The notes beneath the pieces were generated by a model, which worked only from the letters and a program-made list of their open reading frames with translations, had not been told where the DNA came from and made no database searches. Positions 1 through 8,222 of a DNA stretch of 64,000 nucleotides are shown here, in pieces. A program made the translations under genes and the position numbers. Origin of the DNA: Dyadobacter fanqingshengii (GTDB lineage: Bacteria > Bacteroidota > Bacteroidia > Cytophagales > Spirosomataceae); contig NZ_CP098806.1 of the NCBI RefSeq assembly GCF_023822005.2, positions 2,418,001 to 2,482,000 on the forward strand, read 5' to 3'. How positions within the stretch are numbered: position 1 is the stretch's first letter; the number at the start of each line of letters is the position of its first letter.

Positions 1-237
1 CAATGCTGCGAGTTGCAGCGACTCGCCCAAATGCAAGCCAAAAAGCGGATCGTTACTCAAATGACAGGCATTAAGCCACAGATCATTGAGCTGCTTGGCC
101 GTATAACGAATGTTATTTTTACCCATTAAGTCGGGAAGCGAAATGCCCGAAAGCCTGCATAATTTTTCCGCTGAAATGTCCCGCTGCACTGCATAAGCAA
201 CAATGCCAAGCACGAACTGTTTTTGCTGATCTTCCAT
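1..237 (-). CDS. AraC-family transcriptional regulator, N-terminal part (cut by window edge)
   Basis: I translated this frame by hand from the ATG whose complement is at 235-237. It runs open for 79 codons to the window edge. The product begins MEDQQKQFVLGIVAYAVQRD and continues with ISAEKLCRLSGISLPDLM and LNDLWLNACHLSNDPLFGLH. This matches the start of the arabinose-binding-type N-terminal domain of AraC regulators, which normally precedes a C-terminal AraC helix-turn-helix that would lie outside the window. The family regulates transcription, often in response to a small ligand. The ligand cannot be told from this fragment. Confidence 0.6.
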   Translation of the reverse strand, partial: MEDQQKQFVLGIVAYAVQRDISAEKLCRLSGISLPDLMGKNNIRYTAKQLNDLWLNACHLSNDPLFGLHLGESLQLAAL

Positions 238-722
238 GTCATAAAGATATTATTAGCATGGGTGCGGAAAAAACGCCTGTCATAAAATGACAATGAAATG
301 TCGCCCTAAGACAAAAAAATATCCCTCCCACAAAGCGGAAAGGATATTTATGATACTCAACGTTAATTAATGTCCGAATCTACGGCTTAAATCATGCGAT
401 TCATACGGCGGCGCATTTTTTTTGCAAAGTCATTCCGGACCAGGTGAATATAGATACGTATCAAGCACACCGTTACGCTCATTATCAGCGAAATACAGGA
501 AATTTAGGGCCGGAACTATAATGAAAAATTCCATGGTTGAATGCCTAATAACGCGACCAGTGGTTATATCAGGCGCTATATCTTACCAAATAAAAAACCG
601 TTTGATAGAATAAATGCTACAAATCTTTACCAAATATTAACAACTTTGATGGGTCATCTTATTAATTTCGCTATTTTTAAAGGAATACAGACTCACACTC
701 CGAAAAAGACCTGGCTCCGAGA
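238..722. other. Intergenic region with a minus-strand terminator; no convincing gene
   Basis: Nearly 500 bases separate the AraC-type gene from the first response regulator. The plus-strand reading frames here are short, compositionally odd and overlapping, and I do not accept them. On the minus strand a 31-codon frame (387-482) ends in a basic tail rich in Arg and Met and is followed by a hairpin terminator at 317-349. It is the only candidate small gene and is weak. The promoter of the response regulator at 723 must lie in the right part of this region, but I see no clear consensus. Confidence 0.4.
317..349 (-). terminator. Rho-independent terminator, minus strand
   Basis: Perfect 8-bp inverted repeat AAATATCC/GGATATTT (317-324 and 342-349). 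Read on the minus strand, the hairpin is followed by a run of T. It would stop transcripts entering from the right before they reach the AraC-type gene. Confidence 0.5.
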
Positions 723-1370
723 ATGAAACAGATTTTACTTGTCGAAGACCACTCAGTTGTCAGACTGGCAACCCGTTTCCTGATCAATGACCTGATCGGT
801 TCGGCAAGCGTTCTGGAAGCCGCAAATTTTGACGAAACGCTCACCCAGGTGTCCTCATCGCACTTTGACCTGATCATTCTCGACATTGACATTCCGGGCG
901 GAGAAGGTTTTAATATGATCCCCAGAATCAGAAAATTGCAGCCTAAGGTTTGCATTCTTGTATTCTCAGGCATGGATGAGGCACTCTATGCAATGCATTA
1001 CCTGAAAGCCGGTGCAAACGGGTTTTTGGCTAAAAACGCTCCGCAGCACATGGTGAAAGCCGCTATCCTGGCTGTTTTGGAAAACGGCAGATTTGTAAGC
1101 GAAATCGTCCAGCAGCAGCTTATGCGGCATACTTTCGAGGCCAATGTCGACAGTGAAAACCCGCTTGAAAATCTTTCTCAAAGGGAATTGGAAGTAATGG
1201 ACCTCCTGTTGGACGGGAAGTGGACCAAGGAAATAGCAACGCGGCTCAACATTACAGGGAGCTCCGTGAGCACCTATAAAGCCCGGATTTTCGAAAAATT
1301 GGAAGTTTCCACCATCATCGAAATGTTTGTAAAAGTAGAGCATTACAAAAATCGTAAGGCCAGCAAATAA
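723..1370 (+). CDS. NarL/FixJ-type response regulator (REC + LuxR HTH)
   Basis: This 215-residue protein has the two-domain layout of NarL-type regulators. The receiver domain (about 1-120) shows the acidic pocket ILLVEDH, the phosphoacceptor Asp54 in IILDID, and the family's usual Lys near 105 (FLAKNAPQ). A C-terminal LuxR helix-turn-helix follows (about 150-200, LSQRELEVMDLLLDGKWTKE). It should bind DNA after phosphorylation by a histidine kinase. No kinase is directly adjacent. The nearest is the PAS-kinase at the end of the kai operon 3 kb downstream, so a link to that kinase is inference. The ATG is used and no strong ribosome-binding site is visible. Confidence 0.88.
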   Translation: MKQILLVEDHSVVRLATRFLINDLIGSASVLEAANFDETLTQVSSSHFDLIILDIDIPGGEGFNMIPRIRKLQPKVCILVFSGMDEALYAMHYLKAGANGFLAKNAPQHMVKAAILAVLENGRFVSEIVQQQLMRHTFEANVDSENPLENLSQRELEVMDLLLDGKWTKEIATRLNITGSSVSTYKARIFEKLEVSTIIEMFVKVEHYKNRKASK

Positions 1371-1463
1371 GATTGTTTATAAATTCAATTCATTTGCGGA
1401 AATAGCGGCCCAATAACTGCGCAATGTGCAATTTCACTTATATTTGTGATTCACAATCTTCAA

Positions 1464-1862
1464 ATGAAGGAACCCAAAACCATCTATCTGGCTGATGATG
1501 ACCAGGACGACCGCTTCTTCCTGCGGCAGGCCATTAAAGCTGCCAATGCTTTCACCGAAATTATAGAAGTGGAAAATGGTCTCGAGCTGATCACCGTCAT
1601 GAAAAAACAACCCAGTCTTCGGGCTTCGCTGATCCTGATGGACATGAATATGCCCAAAATGAACGGTCTTGAAACCATTACGGCTATCCGGGCGGATGCC
1701 ACGCTCTCCACAGTCCCCGTTGTAATGATCTCCACATCTTCCAATTCTTCCCTTATTGAAATGGCCTACGAAGCCGGTGCGGATAGTTTTATTACCAAGC
1801 CGAGCACATTCGAGGAATTCAATCGGCTCGGCGTGCAGCTCACGGAAAAATTTCTCTCATAA
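1464..1862 (+). CDS. Single-domain CheY/Rcp1-like response regulator
   Basis: This is a stand-alone receiver domain of 132 residues if it starts at the ATG at 1464; an in-frame GTG at 1446 would add six residues. It shows the acidic cluster LADDDQDD, the phosphoacceptor Asp60 in LILMDMNMPKMNG, the conserved Ser/Thr region VMISTSS and Lys in FITKPSTFEEF. The DDDQDDRFFL start and the LMDMNMP form are typical of Rcp1-like regulators that relay phosphate from PAS or phytochrome kinases without an output domain. It lies 138 bases upstream of kaiC in the same direction, so it may be the receiver partner of the operon's kinase. That link is inference. Confidence 0.85.
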   Translation: MKEPKTIYLADDDQDDRFFLRQAIKAANAFTEIIEVENGLELITVMKKQPSLRASLILMDMNMPKMNGLETITAIRADATLSTVPVVMISTSSNSSLIEMAYEAGADSFITKPSTFEEFNRLGVQLTEKFLS

Positions 1863-1952
1863 ATACTCAATTTGGGTGTAGACTGGCATTCTTCGACACT
1901 TCTATTTCCACGCCCGCACAGTTTCAGGCGAATTGGTACGGTATTTGTAAAC

Positions 1953-1971
1953 GTTGACTACAAACGTCAAC
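1953..1971. promoter_or_regulatory. Inverted repeat upstream of kaiC
   Basis: GTTGAC (1953-1958) and GTCAAC (1966-1971) form an inverted repeat with a 7-base spacer, 29 bases before the kaiC ATG. Position and symmetry suit a regulator-binding site, but the half-sites are only 6 bp and no motif is recognised. Confidence 0.25.
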
Positions 1972-2000
1972 TCAAAGCGCATTAGAACAGCATAATTTCG

Positions 2001-3719
2001 ATGAATACCAACTCCTCTGAATCACAAATCAGCCTGCCGCAACTGCAAAAGTCCCGCACTGGCATCAAAGGTCTTGACGAAATCACTCATGGAGGCTTCC
2101 CACAAGGAAGGCCGACCTTAATTTGCGGCTCTGCAGGATGTGGCAAGACGCTTTTCTCCATTGAATTTCTGGTTCATGGTGCGCTTGATTATGGTGAACC
2201 GGGTGTGTTTGTCGCTTTTGAAGAAAAGACCGAAGAATTGACAGTGAATGTTGCATCGCTGGGTTTTGACCTTGCGCAGATGCAAAAAGACAAGCTCATC
2301 AAGCTCGACCACGTTCACATTGAAAGAAGTGAAATAGAGGAAACCGGCGAATATGACCTGGATGGTTTGTTCATCCGCCTTGGCTATGCTATCGATAGCA
2401 TTGGTGCAAAACGGGTTGTACTGGATACGATTGAGAGCCTTTTTTCAGGACTCGATAATGAAGCGATTATCCGTGCGGAACTGAGAAGATTGTTCGAATT
2501 TCTCAAAGAGCGAAAGGTTACAACGGTCATAACGGGTGAAAAAGGTGACGGTATGCTCACGCGCCAGGGACTTGAAGAATACGTTTCTGACTGTGTGATC
2601 CTGCTCGATCACCGCGTAGAAAATAAAATTTCGACGCGACTTTTACGCATTGTAAAATACCGGGGCTCGGTGCACGGAACCAACGAATATCCGTTCCTGA
2701 TCGACGAAGACGGCATTTCTGTCTTGCCTGTAACATCGCTGACATTAGCGCATGATGCTTCCAGTGAACGCATTTCGTCCGGGATTCCAGCATTGAATAA
2801 AATGCTGGGCGGTGAAGGATTTTTCAGGGGCAGCAGCATTCTCGTATCCGGGACTGCAGGGACCGGCAAAACGAGCATTGCAGGTTCATTTGCCAACGAA
2901 ACCTGCCTGAATGGCGAACGGTGTGTTTACTTCGCTTTCGAAGAATCACCCAAGCAGATCGTGCGTAACATGCGCTCCATAGGTGTTGATTTACAAGCGC
3001 ACATTGACAATGGTTTGCTAACATTCCATGCTTCCAGACCAACATTGAATGGACTGGAAATGCATTTGCTGGCTTTAAACAAAATGATCACGCAGATTAA
3101 ACCTACAACGGTTGTCGTTGACCCGATCACAAATCTGATCACCGTTGGCTCCGTAAGCGAGGTAAAAAGCGTGCTGATCAGGCTAATAGATTTTCTTCAA
3201 TCCAAAGGCATTACTGTGTTGTTCACCGCCCTTTCTTTGAACGACAACATTTCAGAACAAACAGACGAAAGCATTTCTTCGCTCGTGGATGCATGGTTGC
3301 TCGTACGTGACATCGAATCCAATGGTGAACGAAACCGAGGACTTTATGTGATGAAATCGCGCGGTATGAACCATTCAAACCAGGTAAGGGAATTTGTGAT
3401 CAGTGACCACGGACTAGACCTGGTGGATGTGTTCCTGGGACCAGATGGGGTGCTTACAGGTTCTGCGAGGGAAGCGCAGCAATTGCATGAACAAACCGGC
3501 GTAGCATTGAGAGATCAGGCAGTATCCAGGAAAGACAGGGAAATTGAGCGAAAAAGAATGGTGCTGGAATCCAAAATTAGTAGTCTCAAAGTAGAATTCG
3601 AATCGCTGCAGGAAGAACTGAATAAAAGCTTCATCGACGAAGAGCTTAAAAAGGAAGTTTTTGAAAAGAACCGGCAGGAAACTACTCAGATACCGGACAG
3701 TGGCCAGTCAAAGGAATAA
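2001..3719 (+). CDS. kaiC: KaiC-family circadian clock-like ATPase
   Basis: This is a full double-lobed KaiC of 572 residues; cyanobacterial KaiC is about 520. The CI lobe has Walker A GSAGCGKT (43-50) and the catalytic Glu pair E74/E75. The CII lobe has Walker A GTAGTGKT (284-291) and E314/E315. Aligning the CII phosphorylation segment (TDESISSLVD) with the cyanobacterial protein places Ser426 and Ser427 where Ser-Thr is usual, and Thr421 where the dephosphorylation-related Thr sits. The last 75 or so residues form a charged, probably coiled-coil extension. In cyanobacteria KaiC is the clock's ATPase and autokinase. Here it is followed 23 bases later by kaiB, with no kaiA, so an hourglass-like timer or stress-signalling role is more likely than a full KaiABC oscillator (inference). 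Confidence 0.93.
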   Translation: MNTNSSESQISLPQLQKSRTGIKGLDEITHGGFPQGRPTLICGSAGCGKTLFSIEFLVHGALDYGEPGVFVAFEEKTEELTVNVASLGFDLAQMQKDKLIKLDHVHIERSEIEETGEYDLDGLFIRLGYAIDSIGAKRVVLDTIESLFSGLDNEAIIRAELRRLFEFLKERKVTTVITGEKGDGMLTRQGLEEYVSDCVILLDHRVENKISTRLLRIVKYRGSVHGTNEYPFLIDEDGISVLPVTSLTLAHDASSERISSGIPALNKMLGGEGFFRGSSILVSGTAGTGKTSIAGSFANETCLNGERCVYFAFEESPKQIVRNMRSIGVDLQAHIDNGLLTFHASRPTLNGLEMHLLALNKMITQIKPTTVVVDPITNLITVGSVSEVKSVLIRLIDFLQSKGITVLFTALSLNDNISEQTDESISSLVDAWLLVRDIESNGERNRGLYVMKSRGMNHSNQVREFVISDHGLDLVDVFLGPDGVLTGSAREAQQLHEQTGVALRDQAVSRKDREIERKRMVLESKISSLKVEFESLQEELNKSFIDEELKKEVFEKNRQETTQIPDSGQSKE

Positions 3720-3742
3720 CAAAGTGCACAAAAATAATTTAA

Positions 3743-4042
3743 ATGGAAGATACATCGGAAATATGGGAGCTTAGATTATATGTGGCCGGCAAAACCGCTA
3801 AGTCGGTTACGGCGCTTACGAATCTCAAAAAATATTGTGAAGAACATTTAAAAGACAAATACGTCATCGAAGTAATCGACCTGCTTTTGCAGCCGCAGTT
3901 GGCTGAGGGAGACCAGATACTCGCCATCCCTACGCTGGTAAAGAAAGTGCCGGAGCCAATCCGCAAGATTATTGGTGACCTGTCCAACGAAGAAAAAGTA
4001 TTGGTTGGATTAAATATACGCCCTGCAAAAAGAATAGAATGA
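3743..4042 (+). CDS. kaiB: KaiB-family protein, first copy
   Basis: This 99-residue protein has the length of KaiB and its thioredoxin-like pattern: [20 protein letters not shown] at the N-terminus, then [16 protein letters not shown], the cis-proline region [14 protein letters not shown] and the C-terminal IRKIIGDLS. KaiB binds the KaiC CI ring after a fold switch and displaces or recruits kinase partners. It sits 23 bases after kaiC, and its stop overlaps the start of the second kaiB by 4 bases (ATGA), so the two are probably translationally coupled. Confidence 0.9.
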   Translation: MEDTSEIWELRLYVAGKTAKSVTALTNLKKYCEEHLKDKYVIEVIDLLLQPQLAEGDQILAIPTLVKKVPEPIRKIIGDLSNEEKVLVGLNIRPAKRIE

Positions 4043-4362
4043 CCGGAAACACAGATACTGAGCCAAATGACCAAAATGACGATGACGATCACTACGTACT
4101 TCGGCTGTTTGTGACAGGCGCATCCCTTAATTCAAGAAGAGCGGTTGTCAACATAAAAGAAATCTGTGAAACCTATATGAAAGGTAAATACTCTCTGGAA
4201 ATCGTGGATGTTTACCAACAAAAAACCATTGCCGAACAAGAACAGATCATTGCTTTACCCTTACTGATAAAAAGTGCGCCGCTTCCCGCTAGAAGGTTGA
4301 TCGGCGATATGTCCGACACACAAAAAGTACTCAGAGGTCTGGGAATTTCGATTGAAACATGA
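4039..4362 (+). CDS. kaiB: KaiB-family protein, second copy
   Basis: This 107-residue KaiB homologue shares the architecture of the preceding gene but differs clearly in sequence. It has an acidic N-terminal extension rich in Asp and Asn, then [40 protein letters not shown], the [12 protein letters not shown] loop and RRLIGDMSD. Two adjacent but diverged kaiB genes suggest separate roles, one perhaps binding KaiC and the other the kinase downstream, as the KaiB-like domain of cyanobacterial SasA does (inference). It overlaps the kinase gene by 4 bases. Confidence 0.88.
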   Translation: MTGNTDTEPNDQNDDDDHYVLRLFVTGASLNSRRAVVNIKEICETYMKGKYSLEIVDVYQQKTIAEQEQIIALPLLIKSAPLPARRLIGDMSDTQKVLRGLGISIET

Positions 4363-5657
4363 ATAGGCAAAAAACATACGAAGAGTTATTGAAGGAAAAC
4401 GACGAGCTGCACCAGCAACTGGAAGAGGCGACGGATACAATCCAAGCAATCCGGTCCGGCCAGGTAGATGCGCTCGTAGTGAAAAATCCGGATGGCGGGC
4501 ACCAGTTGTTTACGCTAAAAACGGCCGATCAGACCTATCGTGTGTTTATTGAAAAAATGAATGAGGGTGCTGTCACGCTCAATTACGAAGGCCTTATCCT
4601 TTATTGCAACTCCATGTTCGCCTCCATGATCAACATGCCTCTTTCAAGGGTGCTGGGTTTGCATTTCAGTGATTTCATTGCCGAAGGATTTCAGGCCATA
4701 TATCAGGATCTGTTTAACAACGGCTGGAAGGAAGACAGCAAAACCGAACTATGCATTACCAGAGGAAGCGAACTGGTTCCCTGTCAGCTTAGTGTGACCA
4801 TGCTGCAGCTGGACGAAGGCCCTGCTTTGAGTATTATTCTGACAGATCTGTCGTTTCAAAAAGAAATCCAGCAACTGCTCAAACTAAATAATTTAAGACT
4901 CGCTGAAATTAATGCAGAGTTGGAAGCCAGCAATCATGATTTGCAGCAGTTCGCATCCATTGCTTCGCATGACCTTCAGGAGCCGCTGCGTAAAATATTG
5001 ATTTTCTCTACAATGCTCAGGAACAAGCTGCTCCACGAGCTTTCGGACGAGAATGTTACGTACCTGGACAAAATTATCGCTTCTTCTCAAAGAATGCGGA
5101 ATATGATTACCGATATTCTAAGCTACTCGCGGCTTTCGACAAATCTCAATAATTTCGCTGTGACCAGCCTGAATGAGGTTATTGATGAAGTGCTCGAAGA
5201 TTATGAGATCCTGATCCTGGAAAAAAAGGCTGAGATTGTTGTGGACAAACTCCCTGATGTTGAAGTTAATAGAGGACAAATCAAACAGGTTTTTCAAAAT
5301 CTGATCAGTAATTCCATTAAATTCTCAAAACCCGGATTGGCCCCTGTTATCCGCATTTCCGGTGGCATGCATGAAGACTCGGATGCATCACTAAAAGACC
5401 CCACGGAACCAAAAAATTGCTTTATTACGGTCTCCGACAACGGAATAGGGTTCGACGAACTCTACTACGAAAAGATTTTCTCCCTTTTCGAAAGGCTGAA
5501 TACAAAAGATAAATACGAAGGCTCAGGCATAGGACTGGCCATCACCAAAAAAATAATTGACAAACACAACGGCAGCATTTCCGTTTCAAGCAAAGAAGGA
5601 GAAGGTGCCGCTTTTGAGCTGACACTCCCTGTTTCACAAAATTCAGAGCAACCATAG
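4359..5657 (+). CDS. PAS-domain histidine kinase of the kai operon
   Basis: This is a soluble sensor kinase of 432 residues with no membrane segment. An N-terminal coiled coil (about 1-30) carries the linker IRSGQVDALVV seen in many Bacteroidota PAS kinases. A PAS domain follows (about 60-170). The HisKA domain has phosphoacceptor His204 in ASHDLQEPL. The ATPase domain shows the N box NLISNSIKFS, the G1 box DNGIGF and the G2 box GSGIGLAI. Its start overlaps the second kaiB, making it the natural output kinase of this KaiBC module, comparable in position to SasA but without SasA's fused KaiB-like domain. Likely receivers are the Rcp1-like and NarL-like regulators upstream (inference). Confidence 0.9.
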   Translation: MNRQKTYEELLKENDELHQQLEEATDTIQAIRSGQVDALVVKNPDGGHQLFTLKTADQTYRVFIEKMNEGAVTLNYEGLILYCNSMFASMINMPLSRVLGLHFSDFIAEGFQAIYQDLFNNGWKEDSKTELCITRGSELVPCQLSVTMLQLDEGPALSIILTDLSFQKEIQQLLKLNNLRLAEINAELEASNHDLQQFASIASHDLQEPLRKILIFSTMLRNKLLHELSDENVTYLDKIIASSQRMRNMITDILSYSRLSTNLNNFAVTSLNEVIDEVLEDYEILILEKKAEIVVDKLPDVEVNRGQIKQVFQNLISNSIKFSKPGLAPVIRISGGMHEDSDASLKDPTEPKNCFITVSDNGIGFDELYYEKIFSLFERLNTKDKYEGSGIGLAITKKIIDKHNGSISVSSKEGEGAAFELTLPVSQNSEQP

Positions 5658-5705
5658 GTTAAAGTAGTCGGCGATGATTTTAAATTAGCAATTGAAAAAA
5701 AAATC

Positions 5706-6521
5706 ATGAAGTCAGCCGCCTTTTTAATCATCATGTTAGGAAGTTATCTCAGCTGTTTGGCTCAGAAACCAGTCGATTGCAATTCAATTGCGGTTCAGGA
5801 CAGCCTTTTTGATGTTTATTCCAAAAAAGCCCGCTCCTTCGGCTACGATCATCCCGGTTGGGATCAGAGTTATGACAGCCTGCTTGCTATTTGCCCGAAT
5901 ATCTCCGAAGCTTATCAGGAAAAGGGACTACCGCATTTGTTCAAGGGGAATTTGTCAAAAGTATTTGAATACAATGATAAGGCTGTGGAATTGGATCCAA
6001 AACGCTGGACGGCATACCGCGGTTATCTGCATTGTGTTTATGCCAAAAATTATGAAAAAGCGATTCCTGACTTCGAAAAGGCCCTTATACTAACTCCAAA
6101 CGGCTTCATTCAGGACCACACGTTTTGGTTTTTCCTGGCGTTATGCAACATTGAACTAGGGAATTATGAGAAAGCCGAGGAATTTTTGCAGAAGGACATT
6201 GCACAACAAAGGCGCGGAGAGGGGAAAAACGACCTGCATTTTAATTCGTTACTGTATTTCGGTATCGTGTATTATTTGATGAATGAATACGATCGGGCTG
6301 ACAAATGGCTGCGGGACTGCCTGCAACTGTACGATCAGCATCCTATGGCCAATTATTACCTCGCTATGACAATGAAAATCACCGGAAATACGCAGCAAAA
6401 ATTGTATTTCGAGCGAGCACGGCAATATGCGCGTGAGGGTTACAGATTAAATGAGCCTAATTCGCAAAACCTGACTTTCCCTAAGCAGGTTTCTATGGAA
6501 GAAATGGAGAAAGAACTATAA
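5706..6521 (+). CDS. Exported TPR-repeat protein
   Basis: This 271-residue protein starts with a hydrophobic signal peptide (MKSAAFLIIMLGSYLSCLAQ), so it is periplasmic or surface-associated. The body has several tetratricopeptide-like helical repeats, for example NLSKVFEYNDKAVELDPK, YEKAIPDFEKALILTPNG and EYDRADKWLRDCLQLYDQHP. TPR arrays mediate protein-protein contacts. No enzymatic motif is visible. It follows the kai kinase by 48 bases, but whether it belongs to that operon is uncertain. Its last six bases overlap the end of the convergent membrane-protein gene. Confidence 0.75.
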   Translation: MKSAAFLIIMLGSYLSCLAQKPVDCNSIAVQDSLFDVYSKKARSFGYDHPGWDQSYDSLLAICPNISEAYQEKGLPHLFKGNLSKVFEYNDKAVELDPKRWTAYRGYLHCVYAKNYEKAIPDFEKALILTPNGFIQDHTFWFFLALCNIELGNYEKAEEFLQKDIAQQRRGEGKNDLHFNSLLYFGIVYYLMNEYDRADKWLRDCLQLYDQHPMANYYLAMTMKITGNTQQKLYFERARQYAREGYRLNEPNSQNLTFPKQVSMEEMEKEL

Positions 6522-8189
6522 TTTTCGCTCAATCCAGACCGCCAGAAAGCAGAAAATTAGCAGCGCAAACCACATCCAATCTGAAAATTCTTTCCTGACG
6601 CCTTTTAAATACGGGTTGGGAAGTGCCGATTTTCCGTTCCGTTTTTCTTGAAAGATATGATAAGATTTTACAAAATCAATCAGCCTGGCTGCCTTGTAAA
6701 TGTTGCTCGCACTTGTCTGGTCTTCAACATACATCTCCATGTTCAGTGAGTCTTTTGCACGGGTCCAACCAGATTCTGTGGGTTTAAAACGCGTTTTTGC
6801 AGACTTGGGATTTAGTGGGGAGTTGTTCGTAAACAGCGTATCAGCTCCGATTTTTAGAAATTCAGGCACTTTCGAAAAGCCATTCAGTGAAATCTCCGCA
6901 TTCATGTTCTCGAATAGAGGAGCTTCCACTTCAACATTGTTTCCGGCCACTGGCAAGACTGGCGCCAAAACCGCGTCCCAGACCTTTTGATAAGCTACGC
7001 TATCTCCTGTCAATTGAAGCGGGAAAGTCTCATTTAGTAAACTCACTCCCACCTTACCCCGGCCTTTTTCAACCGCAACAGGCAACGTTTCAGAAATAAG
7101 GTAACGATTGCCTGGCGCAAACCTGAAAGGCAGCGCCGTCAGCCCCGGGCTCAAAGGAACTGATTCCTTCGTTGAAATTCTACTTACATTAAATTGGGTT
7201 CCCAAAGCAGCATTAATCGCTTTGATTTCCGCGGCCGGATCTGTGAGATTGATGAAAAGAACACTTTTCCCCGTTGCTAATGCCTTCTTTACCAAACCGT
7301 TGCCAGCATTGCCAGCGTCGGTTATGATTACTTCCGGATCTTTCGCTTTGTTAATCGTTTGCTGACTCCTGATGTCCTTGGATAGGGTCGCCGAATAAAT
7401 CACCGAATGTCCGGATTTCCCGAGCCAGTTTGCCAGCGCACGGCTTTCAAAATCCGGACTGTCCAGAATGAACTGGAAAGTTATTTTTTCCGATGGTCGT
7501 GCAAAAAAACGAATGGTGTCCTCAAGGTGGTCGTCCAAAACAAGCTCCACAACTGCCCTACCCTCAGAAAATACCGGAAATTGAAGTCGGAATTGGTTAA
7601 ACCCAGTGTTTAAAACAGTACTGTCAAGCGTCTCATTTCCATAAATCAGTTTTAAAACCTGCTTTTCGGACGAATTTACGTGCCCCTGCAAAACTTGCAT
7701 TTCGCCTTTCCGCACAATCCCTTTCCAATGCAAACCGTGCAACTGATCCGCAGCGAAATACGGAATCCATTGAAGATCATTGGGCAACATTGGCGCGCGC
7801 ATGATCGTGCTGAACATTTCCGGCGGGAAATCTTGTCCTGCCAAAATCAATGTGTCAAAGTAAGGATTTTTGAAGTCACTGGAAACCGCTTTTTTCAAGC
7901 TTGTAATGCTGTCTTTTAATGCATTAGCCTTTGCAGCAGGAACATCTTTGCCAACGAAGAGTCCGGTAACTGACTTTGCTTCGCTTAGCAAATAAGGTTG
8001 AATGATAAACGCAATAAGTGCCACCCATAACAACACATTCAGGGCCAACCTGATCCCATCTCTCGTCGTAAAACCTTTATTATTGTTTCTAGGCAAGATC
8101 AGCCACAACTGCAAAGGAAGCAGCGCGATGGCAAACGCCAGAATGATGAGATTGAGAGGCTCTGACCAGTTAAAGTCGAATTGAATCAT
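6516..8189 (-). CDS. Membrane protein, last gene of the MoxR/BatA cluster
   Basis: A 557-residue protein with two N-terminal transmembrane segments (LNLIILAFAIALLPLQLWLI and ALNVLLWVALIAFIIQPYLL), a long extracytoplasmic region, and a final transmembrane helix before a basic tail (IERKL). This N-terminal and C-terminal anchor layout recalls BatA/WFA-type proteins, but no VWA metal-binding motif is visible and I do not recognise a named domain. It is the last of ten colinear genes, 33 bases after the DUF4175-like gene. By association it probably works with the MoxR ATPase and its partners at the membrane (inference). Confidence 0.75.
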   Translation of the reverse strand: MIQFDFNWSEPLNLIILAFAIALLPLQLWLILPRNNNKGFTTRDGIRLALNVLLWVALIAFIIQPYLLSEAKSVTGLFVGKDVPAAKANALKDSITSLKKAVSSDFKNPYFDTLILAGQDFPPEMFSTIMRAPMLPNDLQWIPYFAADQLHGLHWKGIVRKGEMQVLQGHVNSSEKQVLKLIYGNETLDSTVLNTGFNQFRLQFPVFSEGRAVVELVLDDHLEDTIRFFARPSEKITFQFILDSPDFESRALANWLGKSGHSVIYSATLSKDIRSQQTINKAKDPEVIITDAGNAGNGLVKKALATGKSVLFINLTDPAAEIKAINAALGTQFNVSRISTKESVPLSPGLTALPFRFAPGNRYLISETLPVAVEKGRGKVGVSLLNETFPLQLTGDSVAYQKVWDAVLAPVLPVAGNNVEVEAPLFENMNAEISLNGFSKVPEFLKIGADTLFTNNSPLNPKSAKTRFKPTESGWTRAKDSLNMEMYVEDQTSASNIYKAARLIDFVKSYHIFQEKRNGKSALPNPYLKGVRKEFSDWMWFALLIFCFLAVWIERKL

Positions 8190-8222
8190 GCGTATTTGTT
8201 AAACCGGCAGGCTGTTTTCATG

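Noticed and set aside
422..726. Two overlapping plus-strand frames of about 60 codons before the first response regulator
   Set aside because: They have no start-site signal, no recognisable family pattern and overlap each other in different frames.
2001..5657. Full cyanobacterial-type KaiABC oscillator
   Set aside because: No kaiA-like gene is found on either side; only a KaiBC plus kinase module can be supported.
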